From Shewanella piezotolerans WP3 (GTDB taxonomy: Bacteria; Pseudomonadota; Gammaproteobacteria; Enterobacterales; Shewanellaceae): a stretch of 64,000 bases of DNA. Both the position numbers and the translations under genes were made by a program. Below, piece by piece: positions 52,512-60,070 of the stretch. The stretch covers positions 3,205,501-3,269,500 of the forward strand of contig NC_011566.1 of NCBI RefSeq assembly GCF_000014885.1. The letters run 5' to 3'. The notes below the pieces were generated by a model. It worked only from the letters and a program-made list of their open reading frames with translations, did no database searches and was not told where the DNA came from. The number at the start of each line of letters is the position of its first letter. The stretch's first letter is position 1.

Positions 52512-54497
52512 CTAACTTTTAGCCATGCGGGGTTTTCCGACATTTTTCTTAGTCGTTGACTGACCTTTTCCGCCTTTACGTGCATAGCTTTTTTTCTTAA
52601 ACGGTGTCGGGCTTTTCACCCCTTGCAATGCGGTAGGTAGCACTGAGCCTGCTTGAGTGATGAGTTCATCAAGTTTGCTGATCAGTGGCTGCATAAAGGC
52701 TTGATATTGAGTTTCTTTTCGGCTCATTGAATCCAAGTTGTTTTCCCAAAGTGCGGTCATATCAGGGGTTGTGGCGCTAAGGGGTAAGCTGTTAATCAAT
52801 CCCTTGCCTACATCAGTGGCAACAATTGTTTTGCCCTGCCTGACTAGAAAGCTGCGTTTAAACAATAATTCAATTATGCCTGCACGGGTTGCTTCAGTGC
52901 CCAGACCGTCGGTATCTTTAAGTATTTTTCGGATCTCAACATCAGTAACAAAACGGCTAATGCCTGTCATTGCGCTTAAAAGCGTCGCGTCAGTAAAATG
53001 CTTTGGCGGCTGAGTTTGCTTCTCTAACAGCTGGCCGCGATCACAAAAGAGCTTTTGCCCTATAGTTAAAGGCGGAATTGTCGCTAACTCATCCTCATCT
53101 TGCCCGTTAGAGTCTGAACTGGTGCTCGCTTTACTCTGTTTTAGCAGCAGCTTCCAACCTTTAGCTATTTCCTGTTTGGCTTTGGTTTTAAATAAGCCGC
53201 CAGCAATAATGATTTCAACCTGCGTTTCTTTGTATTGGTAAGCACTATAAAACTGCATCAGATATTGCCGAGCCACCAGCAGATAAACTTGCTTCTCTGC
53301 TGGGCTCAAACTGCTTAAGTTAGCCACTTTTTCCGTTGGGATAATCGCATGGTGAGCATCGACTTTTTTATCATTCCAGGCTTTTGATTTAAGCTTGGCG
53401 TTGGGTGCGTCAATGCCTTGTGTTAGTTCGGGAGCGCCTTTATTAACAGTGTTGATCACACTCGGCGCCATGCCATGTTGCTCTTGTGGTAAATAACGGC
53501 TATCTGAACGTGGGTAAGTGATTAGCTTGTGTCGCTCATATAAAGACTGACAAGTATCTAATACTGTTTTTGCACTCATGCCAAAGCGTTTAGCGGCATC
53601 AATTTGCAAGCTTGATAAATTGTAGGGTAATGGTGCATTTTGTTTCTTGTCTTGCGCATTCACTTTTTCAACTGTTGCTGGCTGACCTGTAATACGGCCG
53701 ACTACATTTTGCGCCAGCCCTTTAGACAATACCCGCCCGTCTTCATCCATATAGGGCTGGCAAGCCTCACTAGGTTGCCATTTAGCAGTAAATGTTTGCT
53801 GCGGCTCTGCAGTTAAATGGGCAATGACCTCGAAAAATGGCTTAGAGACAAAATGAGCAATCTCTTCGTCTCGGCGCACCACTAAACCCAATATAGGAGT
53901 TTGAACTCGACCAACGGAAAGGACACCTTGATAACCGACTTTGCGGCCTTGAATAGTATAAGCACGCGTCATATTCATGCCATAAAGCCAGTCAGCGCGT
54001 GAGCGTGCTAATGCAGAAGTTGATAGCGGAATAAACTCACGATTAAGCCGTAACTGCCCCAAGGCGCGCTTTACTGCTTGCGGGTTTAAATCACTTATCA
54101 GCAGTCTTTTAGCTTGTGTTAATTTATTACCTTTAACCCCTAGGTGAGCAATGATCTCATCGACTAGCAGCTGCCCCTCTCTATCGGGATCGCCCGCGTT
54201 AACCAATTGTGTCGCTTCTTTAACTAACCCTCTAAGCACCGAGATCTGGCCACGCATCTTATATTTTGGCTTCATCTTCCACACATCAGGCACGATTGGC
54301 AGATGTTCAAATTTCCACGATTTATACTCAGGCGAGTATGCATCGGGCTCAGCTTGCTCCAACAGATGCCCAACGCACCAAGAAACACAATCGCCATTAG
54401 CTGCGCGTATAAACCCTTCACCCTTTTTTAGTGGTTTAGGCAATACGTCGGCAATGGCTCTACCTAAACTGGGTTTCTCGGCAATATATAAGATCAT
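52512..54497 (-). CDS. topB: DNA topoisomerase III
   Basis: A 661-residue type IA topoisomerase that passes single strands to resolve replication and recombination intermediates. TOPRIM domain: MILYIAEKPSLGRAIADVLP with the catalytic Glu and GDPDREGQLLVDEI with the acidic triad. The active-site Tyr is in LITYPRSDSRYL. SVGRVQTPILGLVVRRD marks the family. The C-terminus ends in a basic Lys/Gly-rich tail (KKKSYARKGGKGQSTTKKN) without zinc fingers, as in E. coli TopB. Monocistronic. Confidence 0.95.
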   Translation of the reverse strand: MILYIAEKPSLGRAIADVLPKPLKKGEGFIRAANGDCVSWCVGHLLEQAEPDAYSPEYKSWKFEHLPIVPDVWKMKPKYKMRGQISVLRGLVKEATQLVNAGDPDREGQLLVDEIIAHLGVKGNKLTQAKRLLISDLNPQAVKRALGQLRLNREFIPLSTSALARSRADWLYGMNMTRAYTIQGRKVGYQGVLSVGRVQTPILGLVVRRDEEIAHFVSKPFFEVIAHLTAEPQQTFTAKWQPSEACQPYMDEDGRVLSKGLAQNVVGRITGQPATVEKVNAQDKKQNAPLPYNLSSLQIDAAKRFGMSAKTVLDTCQSLYERHKLITYPRSDSRYLPQEQHGMAPSVINTVNKGAPELTQGIDAPNAKLKSKAWNDKKVDAHHAIIPTEKVANLSSLSPAEKQVYLLVARQYLMQFYSAYQYKETQVEIIIAGGLFKTKAKQEIAKGWKLLLKQSKASTSSDSNGQDEDELATIPPLTIGQKLFCDRGQLLEKQTQPPKHFTDATLLSAMTGISRFVTDVEIRKILKDTDGLGTEATRAGIIELLFKRSFLVRQGKTIVATDVGKGLINSLPLSATTPDMTALWENNLDSMSRKETQYQAFMQPLISKLDELITQAGSVLPTALQGVKSPTPFKKKSYARKGGKGQSTTKKNVGKPRMAKS

Positions 54498-54601
54498 CGA
54501 TGCAGATTCTTATCACTGTATAAATTAACAGTAACTGTAACCTGAGGCGAGATTAAGCGCAATGAAAAGGCGTTTAACTGCTCAAAGATTGTAAATTTTA
54601 T

Positions 54602-54616
54602 TGAGAATCATTCTCA
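54602..54616. promoter_or_regulatory. Fur box, 7-1-7 palindrome
   Basis: TGAGAAT-C-ATTCTCA is a perfect 7-1-7 inverted repeat differing from the Fur core TGATAATNATTATCA by one symmetric base pair. It is 84 bases before the small membrane-protein gene and 105 bases from topB. Confidence 0.7.
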
Positions 54617-54637
54617 TTTAATGCTTAAATTAGCCAT

Positions 54638-54690
54638 CGTTAAAGGAGGACTTTAGTACCGTTAAAGGAGGACTTTAGTACCGTTAAAGG
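54638..54690 (+). repeat. 22-bp tandem repeats carrying Shine-Dalgarno sequences
   Basis: CGTTAAAGGAGGACTTTAGTAC occurs at 54638-54659 and 54660-54681 exactly, and a third partial copy (CGTTAAAGGAGAA) runs into the real ribosome-binding site of the next gene. Three AAAGGAG motifs are therefore phased 22 bases apart, only the last at proper distance from the ATG at 54700. Confidence 0.9.
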
Positions 54691-54699
54691 AGAACCACT

Positions 54700-54972
54700 A
54701 TGCTAACCACAATGACAAACCCTGGCGTCAGGCTCGATAGGTTATTACTATTCCACTTTTTACTTATCACCGCCTGGGTCATTCTTGCGGCGCCGCTATT
54801 GTCGCAGAATCGAACAATCGAGCCCTTGGTCCTTGCCAGCCTGACAATTACCCTTAGCTGCATTAGCACATTGATAGGTTTGAAGTTAGAGCACGGTTTT
54901 AGCAAGGTAGCATATACCCTGTTGTTCGTAAGTTGGATGGCAGTTTGGGCGCAACAGCTCTTTAACCTTTAG
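54700..54972 (+). CDS. Small inner-membrane protein of unknown function, probably Fur-regulated
   Basis: A 90-residue protein with three hydrophobic segments (about 17-35, 43-62, 68-86): LLLFHFLLITAWVILAAPLL, VLASLTITLSCISTLIGL and VAYTLLFVSWMAVWAQQLF. No family is recognised. AAAGGAG lies 8 bases before the ATG, and a 7-1-7 Fur box is 84 bases upstream, suggesting iron-repressed expression and possibly a small subunit of an iron-related membrane system. Terminator directly after. Confidence 0.65.
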   Translation: MLTTMTNPGVRLDRLLLFHFLLITAWVILAAPLLSQNRTIEPLVLASLTITLSCISTLIGLKLEHGFSKVAYTLLFVSWMAVWAQQLFNL

Positions 54973-54976
54973 ATAC

Positions 54977-55005
54977 AAAAAAGCCGAGTTTTCACTCGGC
55001 TTTTT
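54977..55005. terminator. Bidirectional terminator before purF
   Basis: AAAAAGCCGAG and CTCGGCTTTTT pair with a 6-nt loop between convergent genes. Confidence 0.93.
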
Positions 55006-55022
55006 GGGTATTTAGGTTAGGC

Positions 55023-56537
55023 CTATGGATGACAAACGTTATGCATCTCTAAGTTAGTACCGATATCTTTGCTGCGGTTAGCTTTAGCATCATCATTACG
55101 CAATTGAGTAATATAATCTAAATACGCTTGGTCAACATCATTAGTCACATACTTACCATCAAATACTGATGTTTCAAAACGCTTAATCGCAGGGTTTTCT
55201 TTACGTACTGCTTCAATGAGATCTGGCAGTGATTGGAATATCATTCCGTCAGCGCCAATCAACTTAGTGATCTCTTCAACGTCACGACCGTGAGCAATAA
55301 GCTCATTAGTCGTTGGCATATCGATACCGTAAACGTTCGGAAAACGAATTTCTGGAGCCGCTGAAGCAAAGTACACTTTCTTAGCGCCAGCATCTCGTGC
55401 CATTTCGATGATCTGTTCTGAAGTCGTGCCTCGAACAATCGAATCATCAACCAATAAGACGTTCTTACCTTTAAACTCAGCACCAATGGCATTGAGCTTA
55501 CGACGCACTGACTTCTTACGCTCTTGTTGTCCAGGCATAATAAAGGTACGACCGATATAACGGTTTTTAACGAAACCTTGACGATATGGCAAGTCCATAT
55601 GACGTGCAATTTCAAGGGCGATATCGCACGAAGTTTCAGGAATAGGAATAACCACATCGATATCGTGATCTTCCCATTCTCTCTTGATCTTCTCACCTAA
55701 CATAGTGCCCATGTTTACGCGGCTGCTATAAACAGAGACATTATCGATAGTTGAGTCTGGGCGAGCAAAATAGACAAATTCGAAGATACACGGCGCGTAG
55801 CTTGGCGTGTGAGCACATTGGCGAGTGAAGAGCTCACCTTCTAATGTGATATAGACCGCTTCACCCGGCGCAACATCACGCATAAACTCAAAACCAACAG
55901 CATCAAGTGCAACACTTTCTGAAGCAACCATGTACTCAGTGCCTGTTTCAGTTTCGTGCTTACCAATAACTAGTGGACGAATACCGAACGGATCTCTAAA
56001 TGCCATTAGGCCATGACCGATGACCATAGCTGCAACCGCATAAGCACCTCGAGCGATTTCGTGTACTTTGCTGATAGCTTTGAACACGTCATCAGAAGAC
56101 AGGTGTTGAGTCGTCGTATGCTGTAACTCATCCGCAAGTAGGTTTAGCAATACTTCAGAGTCAGAGGTAGTGCTAACGTGACGACGCTGCTTATGCAAGC
56201 GTTCATGCAAATCTACCGTGTTGGTTAGGTTGCCGTTATGCGCTAATGAGATCCCAAAAGGTGAGTTAACATAAAACGGCTGAGCTTCTGAAGCACTTGA
56301 ACTTCCGGCCGTAGGGTAACGCACGTGACCAATACCTGAATGACCTTGCAGGCGTTGCATATGCTTGGCTTCGAAAACGTCTTTAACTAAGCCATTGGCT
56401 TTACGTAATCTAAACGCATATCCGTCTACGGTCACAATGCCAGCAGCATCCTGTCCACGATGCTGAAGCACAGTCAATGCATCATAAATGGTTTGATTAA
56501 CCGATGACTGACCAACTATTCCGACAATACCACACAT
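55023..56537 (-). CDS. purF: Amidophosphoribosyltransferase
   Basis: First enzyme of de novo purine synthesis; makes phosphoribosylamine from PRPP and glutamine. The 504-residue chain starts MCGIVGIVG, so removal of Met exposes the catalytic Cys without a propeptide, as in E. coli. The Ntn glutaminase domain (about 1-230; GIGHVRYPTAG) is followed by a PRTase domain with the PRPP loop VLLVDDSIVRGTTSEQI. Follows cvpA in the same orientation, 97 bases apart. Confidence 0.97.
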   Translation of the reverse strand: MCGIVGIVGQSSVNQTIYDALTVLQHRGQDAAGIVTVDGYAFRLRKANGLVKDVFEAKHMQRLQGHSGIGHVRYPTAGSSSASEAQPFYVNSPFGISLAHNGNLTNTVDLHERLHKQRRHVSTTSDSEVLLNLLADELQHTTTQHLSSDDVFKAISKVHEIARGAYAVAAMVIGHGLMAFRDPFGIRPLVIGKHETETGTEYMVASESVALDAVGFEFMRDVAPGEAVYITLEGELFTRQCAHTPSYAPCIFEFVYFARPDSTIDNVSVYSSRVNMGTMLGEKIKREWEDHDIDVVIPIPETSCDIALEIARHMDLPYRQGFVKNRYIGRTFIMPGQQERKKSVRRKLNAIGAEFKGKNVLLVDDSIVRGTTSEQIIEMARDAGAKKVYFASAAPEIRFPNVYGIDMPTTNELIAHGRDVEEITKLIGADGMIFQSLPDLIEAVRKENPAIKRFETSVFDGKYVTNDVDQAYLDYITQLRNDDAKANRSKDIGTNLEMHNVCHP

Positions 56538-56634
56538 GGGTAAGCTTCCTCATTGTAAGATGTTCTATTATTTAAATATTTTTGCTTCAGCCATGTTAAT
56601 TTTGGCCGAAGTCCAAATAATGCTTTAGTGCATT

Positions 56635-57123
56635 TTATATTTTGGGTACAAAGCTTGAGGTGTTTTCCAAGTAGTCAAAGAACCACTGAATAACAACTCC
56701 AAATTCGGGCACGAGTGTTGAACTCTGCCACCAATCTGTATTGGGCGCTCCAGTAAAAGCGTCCAAGAAAAATAGTATTGCGCTTACGATTAGTGCGCCT
56801 CTGAGGGCACCGAAGCATAAACCGAGCACTCTATCGGTGCCAGACAATCCAGTTTTAGAAACCAGTTGGCCAATTATATAGTTAACCAGTGCGCCTAAAA
56901 TAAGCGTAGAAATAAAGAGAATAGCGACGGCAACGCCGTTACGAACCATTTCATCTTGCATCTGGGTAAGATGAGTGGCGAGTTTGAGGTAAAACTGACT
57001 GGCGATGAAAAATGCGGCGAACCACACGACAAGTGACATCGCTTCTTTAACAAAACCTCGCACCAAACTTATCAGTGTCGATAGTCCAATAACGATGATG
57101 ATGGCGTAATCAATCCAAACCAT
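56635..57123 (-). CDS. cvpA: CvpA family membrane protein
   Basis: A 162-residue inner-membrane protein with four hydrophobic segments and the typical N-terminus WIDYAIIIVIGLSTLISLVRG, which includes the conserved RGF(V/I)KEA turn. In enterobacteria CvpA is needed for colicin V production and envelope homeostasis, and is encoded directly upstream of purF, as here. Confidence 0.93.
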   Translation of the reverse strand: MVWIDYAIIIVIGLSTLISLVRGFVKEAMSLVVWFAAFFIASQFYLKLATHLTQMQDEMVRNGVAVAILFISTLILGALVNYIIGQLVSKTGLSGTDRVLGLCFGALRGALIVSAILFFLDAFTGAPNTDWWQSSTLVPEFGVVIQWFFDYLENTSSFVPKI

Positions 57124-57238
57124 TGAAGAATATATCCGGCATAGGGTTTAAGACGGCGCGATTCTATCAGAGACGGGGTTATTTCACACGCTTTGTAGAC
57201 GAAATAACGATTTCTCAGAATAGGACAATCACACCTTG

Positions 57239-57844
57239 TTATTTTTCGACTGGGTTGTATGCCACAATGCGGCCTTTCAACTTCTCCAAGTTTTCAATAT
57301 CTGACTGCACTGCAGTCAATTTATCTTTGGAGATGTTTGGCCCGACAAACACTTTAGTCAGCTGACCATCAACAGGTTTTGTTGGTAATGTATAAGCACT
57401 AAAACCTTTAGCCCTTAACCGTTTCACTAACGCTTGTACATTTGCTGCGTTTTTAAAACTACCGAGCTGAATAGTCCATGCTTTTGAGTTGGCAACAACC
57501 GGCTTTTTGTTAGCGGCAGCCGCAACTTTTTCTGTTTCCACGGCCACGCTTTTAACCTTAGGCTCAGTGTTAACCACTGCCACGGTTTTATCTTGCTCGA
57601 TGGCAGGCTCTATTTCCCAGCTATCATCGCCAGCAGCAGTGTTAGACGCTTCAGTGTCGAGCTCTAGCGTTTCTATCGCTTGCTGAGGTAATTGTGCTTG
57701 CTCTACTTCAGGTCTTAGTGGGATCTCGGCAAACTGCTCCTCTTCGCGCTGCTTTTTACCATCAAGAATATCGGGTAAAAAAATCACTCCGAGCGCGACA
57801 ATAACAATCACACCAACTAGACGGTTTTGGAAATGACTAGACAA
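57239..57844 (-). CDS. dedD: SPOR-domain protein DedD
   Basis: A cell-division-associated inner-membrane protein of about 201 residues that binds denuded septal peptidoglycan. One N-terminal span (FQNRLVGVIVIVALGVIFLP, followed by DILDGKK as in E. coli DedD), a Glu/Val/Ala-rich linker, and a C-terminal SPOR domain (WTIQLGSFKNAANVQALVKR...VFVGPNISKDKL). No ATG fits: the E. coli-like start SxFQNRLVG points to a TTG at 57844 with GGGAG upstream, overlapping the folC stop. The frame is open to an ATG at 57898 inside folC, an alternative start. Confidence 0.85.
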   Translation of the reverse strand: MSSHFQNRLVGVIVIVALGVIFLPDILDGKKQREEEQFAEIPLRPEVEQAQLPQQAIETLELDTEASNTAAGDDSWEIEPAIEQDKTVAVVNTEPKVKSVAVETEKVAAAANKKPVVANSKAWTIQLGSFKNAANVQALVKRLRAKGFSAYTLPTKPVDGQLTKVFVGPNISKDKLTAVQSDIENLEKLKGRIVAYNPVEK

Positions 57845-59117
57845 AACTCTCTCCCTTAAGCAACGCTTTAAATCCTGCGACAGTATAAAATGAGCCAAAA
57901 ACGATGATCACATCGTCGGCATTTGCTTGCTGTTGTGCAGCATTCCAAGCTGATTCTATATTGTTGAAGCAACTCGCACCACTTTGTGGCGGCAGCAACG
58001 CCTTTAATGACTCAGCATTCGTCCCTCGTGGTACATCTAAATCAGTAAGATACCAATGTGTTACATCGATTGACAGCTCTACAAGTACCGCAGCAGCATC
58101 TTTATCTTTTAGCATGCCACAAATCGCAAATAGGCGTGCTTTGTTAAGCTTACTTAAGCGCGATTTCAAATAACGAGCGGCGTGAGGATTATGAGCAACA
58201 TCGACTATCACACAAGGCTTATCACAAAGCTGTTCTAAGCGTCCTGCTAGCTGTGTATTCCCCACCACGTCAGCAAGCAAATTAGAGTCAATATTTGGGC
58301 ATAAGTGCTCTAATACCGCGATAGCAGTTGCCGCATTGGGCTGGGGTAATTTAGGTAAAGGTAATGGGTCTAAATCAAAAGATTGCCCGTGATAATTCCA
58401 GCTTGTATTGCTGCAGGTATAGTTAAACTCTTGCCCAACTCGATATAAGTTGGCGCCAATACTGTGCGCATAATCAATAAGTGGCTGTGGACAGTCAGGC
58501 TCGCCAACAATGGCTGGGCGACCCGCTCTGAAAATGCCTGCTTTTTCAGCTGCTACTAATTCGCGGGTATCACCTAAATACTCTTGATGATCCAGATCGA
58601 TTGAGGTGACTACACTGATATCAGCGTCAATAATATTGGTGGCATCAAGGCGACCACCGAGACCCACTTCAAGCAAGATAACATCGAGTTGCTCACGCTT
58701 AAACAGCACTAAGCCCGCCAATGTCGCATACTCAAAAAAGCTCAAAGATATTTCTGCTCTTGCAGCTTCGATGGCTTCAAATGCACTGACTAACGCAGCA
58801 TCAGTAGCATCTACACCATTAATTCTCACCCGCTCATTATACTTAAGCAGATGTGGAGAGCTATAAACGCCAACGGATCTACCTGTAAGCTTGAGCGCCG
58901 CTTCTATCATAGCGCAGGTTGTTCCTTTGCCATTTGTGCCAGCCACCGTGACCACTTTGGTCTCGCCCAATGCAGTTAGTGATAAACGTTTGGCGACTTC
59001 AGAGACCCGCGCCAGCCCCATATCGATTTCGGTAGGATGAATAGCCAACAAATAGTCGAGCCAAACATGCAGCGGTGAGTTTGCTGTCGGTGCAATATGT
59101 TTCATCGATTCCATCAC
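57837..59117 (-). CDS. folC: Dihydrofolate synthase / folylpolyglutamate synthase
   Basis: A 426-residue bifunctional ligase that adds glutamate to dihydropteroate and to tetrahydrofolate. Mur-ligase fold: P-loop VTVAGTNGKGTTCAMIEA, YSSPHLLKYNERVRI, LLEVGLGGRLDATNII, and C-terminal VDVAHNPHAARYL. The start lies 4 bases after truA ends, and the stop overlaps the proposed dedD start. Three Met codons in the first five residues leave the exact start open (59117, 59114 or 59105). Confidence 0.95.
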   Translation of the reverse strand: MMESMKHIAPTANSPLHVWLDYLLAIHPTEIDMGLARVSEVAKRLSLTALGETKVVTVAGTNGKGTTCAMIEAALKLTGRSVGVYSSPHLLKYNERVRINGVDATDAALVSAFEAIEAARAEISLSFFEYATLAGLVLFKREQLDVILLEVGLGGRLDATNIIDADISVVTSIDLDHQEYLGDTRELVAAEKAGIFRAGRPAIVGEPDCPQPLIDYAHSIGANLYRVGQEFNYTCSNTSWNYHGQSFDLDPLPLPKLPQPNAATAIAVLEHLCPNIDSNLLADVVGNTQLAGRLEQLCDKPCVIVDVAHNPHAARYLKSRLSKLNKARLFAICGMLKDKDAAAVLVELSIDVTHWYLTDLDVPRGTNAESLKALLPPQSGASCFNNIESAWNAAQQQANADDVIIVFGSFYTVAGFKALLKGESFV

Positions 59118-59121
59118 TGGA

Positions 59122-59907
59122 TTAATCCAACATAAACAGTGGACCTAAAGCTAGCTTAGGCAATTGAAAATGCTCAGGGTAAGTAACATCAACCAAGTAC
59201 AAACCATTTGGCTGCGCTGTAGCAGCTGCTTTTGATCTGTCTTTAAGTGCTAATAATGTATTAACCCATTCCTTTGGCTGATTACCCTTACCGATTTCAA
59301 GTAAGGTACCGACAATATTACGCACCATATGATGTAGAAAGGCATTGGCTTTAATATCAACACAGATATACATTCCCTGACGCGTAACATTGACTTCATG
59401 TATTTCACGAAAAGGGGTTTTAGACTGACATTGCAATGCTCTAAAGCTGGTAAAGTCGTGTTCGCCAACAAATAGCTGCGCAGCTTGATGCATTTTATCT
59501 TCATCAATATTGCCGCGATAATGGCTCACGCCACTACGTAAAATACCAGGCCGTAATTGATGGTTATAGATCATATAACGGTAGCGTCTTGCGGTCGCTG
59601 AAAAACGAGCATGAAACTCCTCATCGACGACTTTGACCCAACGAACGGCAATATCGTCGGGCAAATTGACATTGACGCCAAGTGTCCAAGCGGTCTCTTT
59701 TCGAATAGCATTGGTATCAAAGTGAACCACTTGCCCAGTACCATGCACACCAGTATCGGTTCTGCCAGCACATTGCACAGTGATTGGCTCATTGGCAACT
59801 TTAGAGAGGGCTTTTTCCAACTGCCCTTGCACAGAGTCGACATCAAGCTGGCGCTGCCAACCATAATAGCGACTTCCATCGTACTCTATACCTAACGCAA
59901 CCCGCAT
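59122..59907 (-). CDS. truA: tRNA pseudouridine38-40 synthase
   Basis: Makes pseudouridine at positions 38-40 of the tRNA anticodon arm. 261 residues from the ATG at 59907, chosen because AGAGG lies seven bases upstream and the protein then begins MRVALGIEYDGSRYYGWQRQ as in other TruA. The catalytic Asp is in CAGRTDTGVHGTGQVVHFD; FTSFRALQC and FLHHMVRNIVGTLL are conserved. Ends 4 bases before folC. Confidence 0.95.
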   Translation of the reverse strand: MRVALGIEYDGSRYYGWQRQLDVDSVQGQLEKALSKVANEPITVQCAGRTDTGVHGTGQVVHFDTNAIRKETAWTLGVNVNLPDDIAVRWVKVVDEEFHARFSATARRYRYMIYNHQLRPGILRSGVSHYRGNIDEDKMHQAAQLFVGEHDFTSFRALQCQSKTPFREIHEVNVTRQGMYICVDIKANAFLHHMVRNIVGTLLEIGKGNQPKEWVNTLLALKDRSKAAATAQPNGLYLVDVTYPEHFQLPKLALGPLFMLD

Positions 59908-60032
59908 CACACACCTCTTAACTCTGTACAAACATGATTGCCACCGCGACGTTTACTTAAAACGCAGCTATCGGCAATCAATAATATTTAATAGCCGGCG
60001 ATTCTAGCATATTCATACCGAACGATAAGCAT

Positions 60033-60059
60033 AAAAAAGGCGCCTTGGGCGCCGTTTTT
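60033..60059 (-). terminator. Terminator after fimV/hubP
   Basis: GGCGCC-TTG-GGCGCC stem-loop with six T on the minus strand after the stem. Confidence 0.85.
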
Positions 60060-60070
60060 AACTGAATATT

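Noticed and set aside
57124..57238. PurR operator upstream of cvpA-purF
   Set aside because: No sequence close to ACGCAAACGTTTNCNT was found in the gap.
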